Of a stretch of 64,000 bases of DNA, positions 1 to 7,830 are shown one piece after another; positions within the stretch are counted from its first letter, which is position 1; the number at the start of each line of letters is the position of its first letter. The position numbers and the translations under genes were made by a program. The notes beneath the pieces were generated by a model. It saw only the letters and a program-made list of their open reading frames with translations, did no database searches and was not told the DNA's origin. The stretch is from Pseudomonas sp. GM41(2012) (GTDB lineage Bacteria; Pseudomonadota; Gammaproteobacteria; Pseudomonadales; Pseudomonadaceae), in assembly GCF_000282315.2 (NCBI RefSeq), contig NZ_AKJN02000006.1:124001-188000 (forward strand), read 5' to 3'.

Positions 1-523
1 AGCTCAGGTTCAACTGGGCTGTCTCGACATCGGCCTGGGCCGAGCGCTTGGCTGCCAGAGCGCTTTGCAGGGCCGCTTTGGCGGTATCGAAGTCCTGCTG
101 ACTTACGGCCTCGATCTTGACCAGCGGTTCATAACGCTTGACGGTCGTCTGAGCCTGGAACAGCGCAGCATCGGTCTTGGCCAGCTCGCCCTGAGCCCGC
201 GAGAGCGCAGCCTTGAACGGCGCCGGGTCGATCTGAAACAGCAGATCGCCGGCTTTGACATCCGCGCCTTCCTCGAAATGCCGAGCCAGCACGATGCCCG
301 CTACCCGTGCGCGCACTTCAGCCACGCGCACCGGCTCTACACGCCCCGGTAGTTGTGCGATCAGGGTCAGTGGTTCGCTGCTGACTGTCATCGCTTCGAC
401 TTCACGCGGCCCCCCGGGTCCGCCCCAACCCTGCGGCGGCTTTTCACAACCTGCCAGTGCCAGGCTCAATGCGGCCAATAAAGGGAGTACCGGAACCACT
501 TGCCATCTGCGCGACGTACTCAT
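1..523 (-). CDS. RND efflux periplasmic adaptor (membrane fusion) lipoprotein, 5' part only
   Basis: The reading frame starts at an ATG (complement 521-523) and runs off the left edge, leaving about 174 residues. The N-terminus is a lipoprotein signal with lipobox LAGC (Cys26), followed by a glycine/proline-rich linker. The start of a biotinyl-lipoyl-like domain follows (GRVEPVRVAEVRARVAGIV, about 59-77), then FEEGADVKAGDLLFQIDP and an alpha-hairpin rich in Ala/Gln/Glu. This is the usual layout of MexA/MexE/AcrA-type adaptors, which link an inner-membrane RND pump to an outer-membrane channel. The pump gene would be expected just left of the window. A TetR gene (701-1255) is divergent, with a perfect palindrome between them, so repression by that TetR is likely. 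The substrate is unknown. Confidence 0.9.
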   Translation of the reverse strand, partial: MSTSRRWQVVPVLPLLAALSLALAGCEKPPQGWGGPGGPREVEAMTVSSEPLTLIAQLPGRVEPVRVAEVRARVAGIVLARHFEEGADVKAGDLLFQIDPAPFKAALSRAQGELAKTDAALFQAQTTVKRYEPLVKIEAVSQQDFDTAKAALQSALAAKRSAQADVETAQLNLS

Positions 524-583
524 CTTTCACCTGGGCCACGCCCATTAGCTGCTAAAGATGCGAATGATTGTTTATTTTCTCAA

Positions 584-603
584 ATGAGTCAATATTGACT
601 CAT
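584..603. promoter_or_regulatory. Perfect 20-bp palindrome, candidate TetR operator
   Basis: ATGAGTCAATATTGACTCAT is its own reverse complement. It lies between the divergent RND adaptor (start 523) and TetR (start 701) genes, the usual place for the operator of a local TetR repressor. Binding is inferred from position and symmetry only. Confidence 0.6.
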
Positions 604-700
604 GAGAGGCTTTTGTGAGCAACTTAGCCATAGCACTTGAGAAGATGAGCCATTTCTGCACAATGCTCGCACGTCATTCTGATAATCGAAGAAACGCCTA

Positions 701-1255
701 ATGGATTTATCTGCAGCGAACGAGAAACTGTTGAAGGCCCTGGCGATTGCCATGGTCGATCACCCGGCAGGGACGTTCAAAGACATCGCCGAAGCCGCAG
801 GTGTGAGCAAGGCCACGTTGAATCGCTTCTGTGGCACACGTAACAACCTCATTGAGATGCTGTTCAATTACGGCTCTGTCGTGATCAATCAGGTCATGGA
901 GAACGCGAACCTGCAGGAGGCACCGCCGCTTGAGGCCCTCCAGCGCCTGATCGAAAGTCATTTGACCCATCGTGAACTTCTGGCTTTCCTGGCCTTCCAC
1001 TGGCGGCCTGACTCACTGGATGAATGCGCAAGCGGCAGTCGCTGGCAGCCTTATTCGGACGCGCTGGACAATTTCTTTCTGCGCGGTCAGCACAAAGGAG
1101 TGTTTCGCATCGACATCAGTGCCCAAGTGCTGACGGAGATGTTTGCCTCGATCATTTACGGATTTGTCGATGCGGAACGGCGTGGGCGGGTTGCCCGCGT
1201 CGGCATGGCGACGCAGGTCATGCAGTTTTTTCTGCAGGGCGCTACCAGCCGTTGA
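701..1255 (+). CDS. TetR/AcrR-family transcriptional regulator
   Basis: 184 residues. The N-terminal helix-turn-helix reads FKDIAEAAGVSKATLNRF (about residues 26-43), typical of TetR proteins. The C-terminal part is all-helical and diverged, as expected for a ligand pocket and dimer interface. The gene is divergent from the RND adaptor at 1-523 with a perfect 20-bp palindrome in the gap, so it probably represses that efflux operon and itself. The effector cannot be read from the sequence. Codon use looks like its neighbours. Confidence 0.88.
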   Translation: MDLSAANEKLLKALAIAMVDHPAGTFKDIAEAAGVSKATLNRFCGTRNNLIEMLFNYGSVVINQVMENANLQEAPPLEALQRLIESHLTHRELLAFLAFHWRPDSLDECASGSRWQPYSDALDNFFLRGQHKGVFRIDISAQVLTEMFASIIYGFVDAERRGRVARVGMATQVMQFFLQGATSR

Positions 1256-1322
1256 AGGCTGGGCCTCGGAACCGACGCTACGGTGTCGATGCTCGCGGGG
1301 CAGGGGACTTGCACGTATTTGA

Positions 1323-1352
1323 ATAGCGACCGCTGTCTCCAGAGGTCGCTAT
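1323..1352. terminator. Hairpin between convergent genes, possible weak terminator
   Basis: ATAGCGACC (1323-1331) pairs with GGTCGCTAT (1344-1352), giving a 9-bp stem and 12-base loop. It sits between the TetR stop (1255) and the transketolase stop (1424). There is no clear T-run on either side, so its role as a terminator is uncertain. Confidence 0.4.
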
Positions 1353-1423
1353 CTGGGTGCAGATTCAGGTTTTCAAACCGTTCGATTGGGGCTGAGTGTT
1401 ATCGGTGCATGTGGTGAATGCGG

Positions 1424-2446
1424 TCAAAGCCAGGCTTTGATCCGGGCTTTGACAGCCTCAGTCGAAATGCCGTAACGATCGTGCAGCGTCGGCAAGGCCC
1501 CGGCATCCAGAAATGCATCGGGTAATGCAATCTGCCTGTAGGTCGGCGTCACGCCATTGCGCAGCAACACGCCGGCGACTGCCTCGCCCAGTCCACCAAT
1601 AATGGAGCTGTTTTCTGCGGTGACCACCAGGCGACCAGGTTTGCGGGCTTCAGCCAGAATGGTTTGCTCATCCAGCGGTTTGATCGTCGGCACGTGCAGC
1701 ACGGCAACATCAACCCCGTCCGCTTGCAGCTCTTTTGCAGCCTCCAATGCACGCATGGTCATCAAGCCGGTGGAGATGATCAGAACATCGTTGCCGGTAC
1801 GCAGGGTCTTGGCTTTGCCGATCTCGAATTTGTAGCCGTACTCGTCCAGTACCAGCGGCACATTTCCGCGTAGCAAGCGCATGTAAACCGGGCCTTGGTG
1901 CGCTGCGATGGCGGGCACGGCCTGTTCGATTTCAAGTGCATCGCACGGGTCGACGATCATCAGGTTGGGCATGGCGCGGAAGATTGCCAGATCATCTGTA
2001 GCCTGGTGACTAGGGCCGTAACCGGTGGTGAGGCCGGGCAAGCCACAGACGATCTTGACGTTGAGGTTCTCTTCAGCAATCGCCATGCAGATGAAGTCAT
2101 AGGCGCGGCGCGAAGCGAACACGGCGTAGGTGGTGGCAAAGGGTACGAAACCTTCGCGGGCCATACCCGCTGCCGCACTCATCAGCAGTTGCTCGGCCAT
2201 GCCCATCTGATAGAAACGATCCGGATGCGCCTTGGCGAAAATGTGCAGGTCAGTGTACTTGGACAAGTCGGCGGACAGGCCGACGATATCCGGACGCTGA
2301 TCTGCAAGCGCGGCCAGCGCATGACCAAAAGGTGCGGACCTGGTGGCCTGACCTTCTGAGGCAATCGAGGCGATCATCGCCGAGGTGGTCAGGCGTTTTT
2401 TGGCCGGTTCAACCGTGGAAGACGGAGTGTTGGCTGCGTTGCTCAT
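1424..2446 (-). CDS. Transketolase, C-terminal subunit (split transketolase)
   Basis: 340 residues, matching the pyrimidine-binding and C-terminal domains of transketolase. Visible blocks include DIVGLSADLSKYTDL near 55, the MGMAEQLLMSAAAGMA stretch around 82-97 (the family's active-site Glu), ATTYAVFASRRAYDF, and a C-terminal domain with VTAENSSIIGGLG. It needs the N-terminal subunit encoded just upstream (2443-3291; 4-base overlap) to make a thiamine-diphosphate enzyme that moves two-carbon ketol units. It is the last gene of the SDR-MFS-TkN-TkC operon. About 30 extra residues at the N-terminus look disordered. The donor and acceptor sugars are unknown; there is no sugar kinase in the operon, so an unphosphorylated ketose is possible. 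Confidence 0.9.
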   Translation of the reverse strand: MSNAANTPSSTVEPAKKRLTTSAMIASIASEGQATRSAPFGHALAALADQRPDIVGLSADLSKYTDLHIFAKAHPDRFYQMGMAEQLLMSAAAGMAREGFVPFATTYAVFASRRAYDFICMAIAEENLNVKIVCGLPGLTTGYGPSHQATDDLAIFRAMPNLMIVDPCDALEIEQAVPAIAAHQGPVYMRLLRGNVPLVLDEYGYKFEIGKAKTLRTGNDVLIISTGLMTMRALEAAKELQADGVDVAVLHVPTIKPLDEQTILAEARKPGRLVVTAENSSIIGGLGEAVAGVLLRNGVTPTYRQIALPDAFLDAGALPTLHDRYGISTEAVKARIKAWL

Positions 2447-3291
2447 TGGTTTTTTCCTTCTTCAAGGTTGCTCAGTGCCAGATCCCATTCGTGTTCTTCC
2501 ACTCGGATGAAATGGGTTTTTTCACGGGATTCGAGGAAGGGCACACCTTTGCCCATTTTGGTATCGCAAATGATCACCCGTGGCTGGGTGCCGAGATGGT
2601 TGCGCGCGGCGTCGAATGCGGCGACCAGTGCTTCCAGATCATTGCCATCGACGCGCTGGGTGAACCAGCCAAAAGCCTGCCAGCGATCGACGATAGGCTC
2701 GAACGACAGGATTTCACTCGAGTAACCATCAGCTTGCTGGTTGTTGACGTCGACGATGGCGATCAGGTTGTCGAGCTTCCAGTGCGACGCCGACATCACC
2801 GCTTCCCAGGTCGAGCCTTCATTCAGCTCGCCGTCCGACAGCAGGTTGTAGACGAAGGCAGTTGAGCCTTTGCGTTTGAGGCCCAGGCAGGCACCGACCG
2901 CGATGCCCAGGCCCTGACCGAGCGAACCGCCGGTGATCTCCATGCCGGGGGTGTAGGTGGCCATGCCCGACATCGGCAGGCGGCTGTCGTCCGCGCCGTA
3001 GGTTTCCAGTTCATCGAGCGGGATGATGTCGGCTTCGATCAGGGCCGCATACAGTGCAATCGCGTAGTGACCGATCGACAGGTAAAAGCGATCGCGGGCT
3101 TCCCATTCCGGGTCTTCGGGTCGATAGTTCAATGCGTGGAAGTAGGACACGGCCAGCAGGTCGGCGGCGCCGAGGGCCTGGCCGACGTAGCCTTGTCCCT
3201 GAACCTGCCCCATGCGCAATGCGTGGCGGCGGATGTTGTGGGCACGTTGCGCCAGAGTCGTGGATGTCGCGAATGCAGGATGAGCAGTCAT
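2443..3291 (-). CDS. Transketolase, N-terminal subunit (split transketolase)
   Basis: 282 residues, the thiamine-diphosphate-binding half of transketolase. Typical blocks are the early HALRMGQVQGQGYVGQALGA region, DRFYLSIGHYAIALYA, GSLGQGLGIAVG, and the cofactor motif SDGELNEGSTWEA ending with VDVNN. The first residue of the cofactor motif is Ser where Gly is usual (GDGE). It overlaps the C-terminal subunit by 4 bases, the usual arrangement for translationally coupled partners. It lies 18 bases after the MFS gene in the same operon. Split transketolases occur in primary metabolism and in special pathways such as apiose or sulfoquinovose breakdown; which applies here is not visible. Confidence 0.9.
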   Translation of the reverse strand: MTAHPAFATSTTLAQRAHNIRRHALRMGQVQGQGYVGQALGAADLLAVSYFHALNYRPEDPEWEARDRFYLSIGHYAIALYAALIEADIIPLDELETYGADDSRLPMSGMATYTPGMEITGGSLGQGLGIAVGACLGLKRKGSTAFVYNLLSDGELNEGSTWEAVMSASHWKLDNLIAIVDVNNQQADGYSSEILSFEPIVDRWQAFGWFTQRVDGNDLEALVAAFDAARNHLGTQPRVIICDTKMGKGVPFLESREKTHFIRVEEHEWDLALSNLEEGKNQ

Positions 3292-3309
3292 AGTGAAAAC
3301 TCCAATAAA

Positions 3310-4608
3310 TCAACGATTGACCAAGGCGGCGGGGATGCGCAGCACCAGCGTGGCACCGAACAGCAGTACGCCGGTGATCAGGTACATGCCGATGGCGCTG
3401 GAGCCGGTCTGTGTGGTGATCCAGCCGATCAGGTAGGGCGAGCAGAAACCGGCGAGGTTGGCGAAGCTATTGACGGCCGCGATGCCGGCTGCGGCAGATA
3501 CCCCACCGAGCAACGTGGTAGGCAGCATCCAGAACAGCGACGTCGCGGACAGAATTCCGGAAGCGGCCAGGCAAAGGCTGAGAATGGAGAGCGTTATATT
3601 CCCCCCCATCAGAGCCGCCAGGCTCAGCCCGATAGCACCCGCGATCATCGGTACAATGAGATGCCAGCGGCGCTCACGATGTTTGTCACCGCTGCGTCCG
3701 GCATACAGCATGGCCACAATCGCACAGAGATAGGGCAGGCTGGTCAGGAAGCCGATGTGCAGCGGATCGGACACCCCTGCGTTACGCACCAGGGTCGGCA
3801 GCCAGAAGGTGATGGCGTACTGTCCCATCACCACGCAGAAGTAGATGCCGGCCAGCAACCACAGACGACGATCGCGGATGAACTCGCCCACCGAGGCATG
3901 GGTGACTTTCTGCTGGTCGTCCTCGGCCAGTTCGCGGCTGATCAGTGCTTTCTCGTCATCATCGAGCCAAGTGGCCTGATGCACGCCGTCCTTGAGATAG
4001 CTCAGCACCAGCAACCCGACAACGACCGTGGGCACCGCCTCCAGCACGAACATCCATTGCCAGCCGGCCCAGCCGTGCATGCCAGCGAAGTGAGTCATGA
4101 TCCAGCCGGAGAGCGGGCCGCCGACCATTCCCGACAGCGGAATGGCGATAAACCACAGCACGGTCATGCGGGCACGCCGGTACGACGGAAACCAGTAGGT
4201 CAGATACAGCAGCAGCCCCGGCGCCAGGCCCGCTTCGGCAATGCCGAGCAGAAAGCGCAGCGCATAAAATTGCCAGGCAGTCTCGACGAAGGCGAACAGC
4301 GCGGAGACGATGCCCCAGGTGATCATGATGCGCGCGATCCACACGCGTGCACCGACCTTATGGAGAATGATGTTGCTGGGGACTTCGCACAGGAAGTAAC
4401 CAATGAAGAACATGCCGGCACCCAGTCCGTAGACCGTTTCGCTGAGTGCCAGATCGTTCATCATTTGCAGCTTGGCAAAGCCGACATTGACCCGATCAAG
4501 ATAGGCGCACAGGTAGCACAGCATCAAAAAGGGCATCAGGCGCCACGCGGTTTTACGGTAGGCGTTGGAGCGCACGGTCGAAACCGCTTCGAGCGACAAG
4601 GTTGTCAT
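3310..4608 (-). CDS. MFS transporter, anion:cation symporter (ACS)-like
   Basis: The most likely start is the ATG at 4608 (MTTLSLEAV), giving 432 residues; an in-frame ATG further upstream (4707) would overlap the end of the SDR gene and encode a non-membrane tail. About 12 transmembrane segments are seen. The first loop carries YLDRVNVGFAKL, typical of the ACS family (tartrate, galactonate, hexuronate and phthalate carriers). A hydrophilic central loop runs around LDDDEKALISRELAED. It probably imports the substrate of the linked SDR and split transketolase. An acidic sugar or polyol-type substrate is inferred from the family only. Confidence 0.88.
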   Translation of the reverse strand: MTTLSLEAVSTVRSNAYRKTAWRLMPFLMLCYLCAYLDRVNVGFAKLQMMNDLALSETVYGLGAGMFFIGYFLCEVPSNIILHKVGARVWIARIMITWGIVSALFAFVETAWQFYALRFLLGIAEAGLAPGLLLYLTYWFPSYRRARMTVLWFIAIPLSGMVGGPLSGWIMTHFAGMHGWAGWQWMFVLEAVPTVVVGLLVLSYLKDGVHQATWLDDDEKALISRELAEDDQQKVTHASVGEFIRDRRLWLLAGIYFCVVMGQYAITFWLPTLVRNAGVSDPLHIGFLTSLPYLCAIVAMLYAGRSGDKHRERRWHLIVPMIAGAIGLSLAALMGGNITLSILSLCLAASGILSATSLFWMLPTTLLGGVSAAAGIAAVNSFANLAGFCSPYLIGWITTQTGSSAIGMYLITGVLLFGATLVLRIPAALVNR

Positions 4609-4706
4609 GATGGTCTGATCTCTTGTTTTTATTGACCGCCAGGCCATGAGGCCCGGCTGCGTCGTCGATCCAGATCCGCACGGGCCGCGAGGCCCGCCAG
4701 GTGTCA

Positions 4707-5456
4707 TCAGTGAATCAGCATGCCGCCGTTCACATCCAGGGTGATGCCGGTCAGATAAGAGGACAGGTCGCTGGCCAGAAACAGCGCCGCATTGGCCACA
4801 TCCTGAGCTTCACCCAAACGTCCCAGGGGGATGCCGTCGATGATCGCGTGCCGGCGCTCGTCCTGCATCAGGCCGCCGGTGATGTCGGTGTGAATCAACC
4901 CGGGAGCAATCGAGTTGACGCGTACCTTGTCCGGCCCGAGTTCGCGCGCCATGGCTTTGGCCAGACCCAGCACGCCCGCTTTGGCGGCACTGTAATGAGG
5001 GCCACCGAAAATGCCACCGCCCCGTTGAGCGGAAACGGACGACATGCACACGATGCTGCCGGAGGACTGTTGACGCATGGTTGGAATCACTGCCTGCGAC
5101 ATGAGCAGGGTGCCGCGCAGACTGACGTCCAGCACCTTGTCGTAATCGGCAGGGCGGATGTCCAGGGTTTTGAGTGGTTGGGTGATGCCGGCGTTGTTGA
5201 CGAGAATATCGATGCGGCCGAAATGCTCGATGATTTTGGCGACTGCTTGCTGAACTTGCGATTCGTCAGCGACGTTGGCCGCAAGACCGAGATGACCTTC
5301 GCCGAGGGAAGCAGCGGCATCGCGAGCGGCGGATTCATCCAGATCGAGTATCACGACGCGGGCGCCTTGTTGTGCGAAAGTGATCGCTGTTGCCCGGCCA
5401 ATGCCACGTGCTGAAGCTGCACCGGTGATGATCGCGACCTTGCCTTGAAGAAGCAT
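4707..5456 (-). CDS. Short-chain dehydrogenase/reductase (FabG-like)
   Basis: 249 residues from ATG at 5456, chosen because AGAGG lies 9 bases upstream and because the classical SDR N-terminus (LQGKVAIITGAA) follows at once. The cofactor motif is TGAASARGIG (11-20), with Asp38 after the second strand favouring NAD(H). The NNAG block (87-90) and catalytic Ser140, Tyr155 and Lys159 are present. It is the first gene of the operon SDR, MFS, transketolase N and C, and is divergent from LysR (5655). It probably oxidises a polyol or sugar to the ketose used by the transketolase; that step is inferred. Confidence 0.88.
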   Translation of the reverse strand: MLLQGKVAIITGAASARGIGRATAITFAQQGARVVILDLDESAARDAAASLGEGHLGLAANVADESQVQQAVAKIIEHFGRIDILVNNAGITQPLKTLDIRPADYDKVLDVSLRGTLLMSQAVIPTMRQQSSGSIVCMSSVSAQRGGGIFGGPHYSAAKAGVLGLAKAMARELGPDKVRVNSIAPGLIHTDITGGLMQDERRHAIIDGIPLGRLGEAQDVANAALFLASDLSSYLTGITLDVNGGMLIH

Positions 5457-5654
5457 GGGAGGGTACCTCTGATTGTTGTTATTGGGTCGACCCGAATTGA
5501 ATCGATGGCTCAGCTTGTTCCCCAGCCCCGCCTTGAGCAATAACGTGAACTTCACTGGATGCTGAAAAAAATTCAGCACTCGCCAATGAAATGATCGGAT
5601 GGTTGAATAGGTGAACGCCCGGCCTATGCCACTTGCAGCGGAATAACAATAATC

Positions 5655-6569
5655 ATGCGTTCACCCGGCGATGCACCTGCGATACTGCCACCCCTGAAAG
5701 CCATTCAGGCCTTTGAACAGACCGCCCGCTTTGGCAATGTAGCGCGTGCAGCGGAACTGCTCGACCTGACACCCTCGGCGGTCAGCCACCAGTTGGCCAA
5801 ACTGGAGGCGATGATCGGTCGACAGTTATTTTTCAGAACGGCCAGAGGCGTGACGCTGACCCCGATCGGCGAGCAATACCTCACTGAGGTTTCCGGCATC
5901 CTGCACAGTCTCGCCGTGGCGACCGAGCGCGCCGCCAGTGATGTCAGCCTTGATTGTCTGCGATTGCACTCCTCGCCCAGTTTTGGCCTGTTGTGGCTGA
6001 TGCCGCGTCTGGAGCAGTTTCGCCAGAGCCATCCCGATATTCAGCTCAACCTCTCGTGTTCCTACGAATCGCTGCACTTCAGTCGAGACAAGATCGATGT
6101 CGACATCCGCCATGGGATGCCCAATTGGCCGAGCTTCGAGGTGCGAACGATACGTGATGAAAAAATTGCGGTGATGGCGTCCCCGAAACTGTTGGAAAAG
6201 CACCCGATCCGAATGGTCGCGGATCTGCTGGACAGCAATCTGATCCTTTCGGAGGCCACGCTGATCAAATGGCCACAGTTGTTTGCACAACATGGCTTGT
6301 CACGTCCAGAAAAACCCTATTCGCTGAGCTTCGACCGGTCTTACATGACATTGGAGGCCGCCAGCCACGGGCTTGGCTTTGCTTTGGAAAGCACATTGCT
6401 GGCGCAGGATTATCTCGCGCGCGGTGCTTTGGTAGAGGTAGCCCCGGAGCTGAGCGCTTCAATTACTGCACACCATTTGGTTTTCCCAAGGGCCCACTCA
6501 AACTTTCCCAGGGTCAGACGATTCCTGGAATGGATGCAGAAAGAGTTGGGGCATGATTTCAGTTACTGA
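5655..6569 (+). CDS. LysR-family transcriptional regulator (GcvA-like)
   Basis: 304 residues. The N-terminal winged helix-turn-helix includes AARFGNVARAAELLDLTPSAVSHQLAKLE-type sequence at about residues 24-52, followed by a periplasmic-binding-protein-like effector domain (LRLHSSPSFGLLWLMPRL onward). Proteins of the GcvA/AmpR branch share this pattern. It is divergent from the SDR/MFS/transketolase operon, with about 200 bases between the starts, so it is the likely activator of that operon in response to its substrate. Confidence 0.9.
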   Translation: MRSPGDAPAILPPLKAIQAFEQTARFGNVARAAELLDLTPSAVSHQLAKLEAMIGRQLFFRTARGVTLTPIGEQYLTEVSGILHSLAVATERAASDVSLDCLRLHSSPSFGLLWLMPRLEQFRQSHPDIQLNLSCSYESLHFSRDKIDVDIRHGMPNWPSFEVRTIRDEKIAVMASPKLLEKHPIRMVADLLDSNLILSEATLIKWPQLFAQHGLSRPEKPYSLSFDRSYMTLEAASHGLGFALESTLLAQDYLARGALVEVAPELSASITAHHLVFPRAHSNFPRVRRFLEWMQKELGHDFSY

Positions 6570-6576
6570 CTGTCAG

Positions 6577-6937
6577 TTAGGTGCGGGGAGCTCCTATACC
6601 ATGGTCATCAAGAGCCCATCGACAGCGAGACCGCTTTTGCGGCGTTCGATATTTGGAGTGGTGTTCGATCGGGCGATGTCGTTTTTGAATCGCCACGATA
6701 AACGAGAGAACACATCTGATCGACGCGCTTGCGACCATCGCGGCAATCCTGTGGAAAATGATACCCACGGCCTGATAGCGGCCTCTGCGCGTGGCTGTAG
6801 AAAGCACTCGGTAGCGCGACTCGGACTTATGTTCTTCTCGTTCTTGACATGCCCTCCGAGCAAGTCCAAAAATGAGCCATTCCCACTGAGGGGATATTAA
6901 AAAACTTTTAGATTTCAATGGGTCGGTCACCAGATGC
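6577..6937. other. Gene-poor stretch left of a tRNA-Gly scar; unresolved minus-strand frames
   Basis: Two overlapping open frames occur on the minus strand (up to 134 codons), but the longer begins inside the terminator at 6966-6997 and neither has a convincing ribosome binding site or recognisable domain. The stretch directly abuts the tRNA-Gly 3' fragment at 6938 and would be the inner end of any element that used that site. It may be a decayed or dispersed non-coding repeat. I assign no gene here. Confidence 0.4.
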
Positions 6938-6958
6938 GAGTCTCGTTTCCCGCTCCAG
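6938..6958 (+). repeat. Partial tRNA-Gly 3' end, candidate att site scar
   Basis: The 21 bases end in TCTCGTTTCCCGCTCCA and match the T-arm 3' half, acceptor strand and discriminator plus CCA of bacterial tRNA-Gly(GCC) as I know it. No tRNA body precedes it: the bases upstream do not form anticodon or D arms. A rho-independent terminator follows 7 bases later, as after a real tRNA. Integrases commonly recombine at tRNA 3' ends and leave exactly this kind of copy. No integrase gene is in the window. An element using it would lie to the left, with the intact tRNA-Gly outside the window. Confidence 0.7.
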
Positions 6959-6965
6959 GATTCAC

Positions 6966-6997
6966 AAAAAACGCCACTCAATGAGTGGCGTTTTTTT
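6966..6997. terminator. Bidirectional rho-independent terminator
   Basis: ACGCCACTC (6971-6979) pairs with GAGTGGCGT (6983-6991) around a 3-base loop, with an A-run before it and a T-run after it. It is just downstream of the tRNA-Gly fragment and is probably its original terminator. Confidence 0.88.
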
Positions 6998-7161
6998 GTG
7001 CGTGATATTTACACGAAGCGTTGAAAAGAGAGTAGGCGTACGGGGAATACGCCTTGTGCAGGGTATGCGTGTGGTGAAGGCCGTACTCAAGTTAGTGCCG
7101 TAGGCCAGTGGCATGGACAACGCGACGTCTATTTATTCAGTTACCCAATTTAGCTCACGAC

Positions 7162-7716
7162 TTAGGCCCGCCACGGTGGAAGAGCCCCTTCGAAAAGTGA
7201 AAAGGCTCGATGCAGGAAACTGTTGAAGCGAGCGGCATCACGCCGAAGCCCTGCCTGTTGACCACCAATCAGGCACAGATGGGCCACCTGACCAATCACT
7301 TCTGCTTGGCCTGGCATAGGGACCAAGCGGCGGCATGTCCGTATCGCGAAGTCCAGTCGTCTTGTGTCAACACGCTGCTGAAACTCGCCTACCAACGGAT
7401 CGTGCAGCGACCAGGCCCGGATGGAAACTTCCCGCCCAGGTTGTTTCTCCGCGGCAATACTCAAGTAGCGTTTCAAGGTTTCGCCCGCGCTACGACCCTG
7501 CGCCGCATAAGCGAGCATGCGCTCCGTGTAGTCTTCTTCCCAAGCGGCCAGCAAGGTGCGGACAAAGTCTTCGCGATTGCGGAAATGGTGATAGAACGAT
7601 CCGCGGGTCACATTCAATCGGCGCGATAGACTCTCGGCCGAAACGCCAATATGTCCTATTTGGTCGAGGGCCTCAAAACCAGCAGCGATCCAATGGTTAC
7701 GAGTTAGTTTTCTCAC
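7162..7716 (-). CDS. TetR/AcrR-family transcriptional regulator
   Basis: 184 residues. The helix-turn-helix reads GVSAESLSRRLNVTRGSFYHHF (about 24-45) with the typical TetR FYHHFxNREDF ending. The C-terminal domain is helical, with no recognised ligand site. It is divergent from the DJ-1/PfpI and DUF2867 pair at 7831-9026. A CCATACA/TGTATGG inverted repeat lies between them (7742-7760), so it likely represses that pair and itself. Confidence 0.88.
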   Translation of the reverse strand: MRKLTRNHWIAAGFEALDQIGHIGVSAESLSRRLNVTRGSFYHHFRNREDFVRTLLAAWEEDYTERMLAYAAQGRSAGETLKRYLSIAAEKQPGREVSIRAWSLHDPLVGEFQQRVDTRRLDFAIRTCRRLVPMPGQAEVIGQVAHLCLIGGQQAGLRRDAARFNSFLHRAFSLFEGALPPWRA

Positions 7717-7741
7717 CAGTTATTTCGCTCCATATTTAGCG

Positions 7742-7760
7742 CCATACAGACTGTGTATGG
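7742..7760. promoter_or_regulatory. Inverted repeat, candidate TetR operator
   Basis: CCATACA (7742-7748) and TGTATGG (7754-7760) are exact inverted copies 5 bases apart, 26 bases upstream of the TetR start at 7716. The repeat overlaps a possible GTG start (7753) of the DJ-1-like gene. That argues that this gene starts further downstream. Confidence 0.55.
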
Positions 7761-7830
7761 TGCGCAACCGATTGATACGCTGCGAACACCAGCAAAGATG
7801 GCCGTTGCGTTTTGCACGCCAGCACTTTTC

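Noticed and set aside
3067..4635. 522-codon plus-strand open frame
   Set aside because: It is the antisense of the MFS and transketolase genes; the composition is rich in Gln, His and Arg with no domain, typical of a shadow frame in GC-rich DNA.
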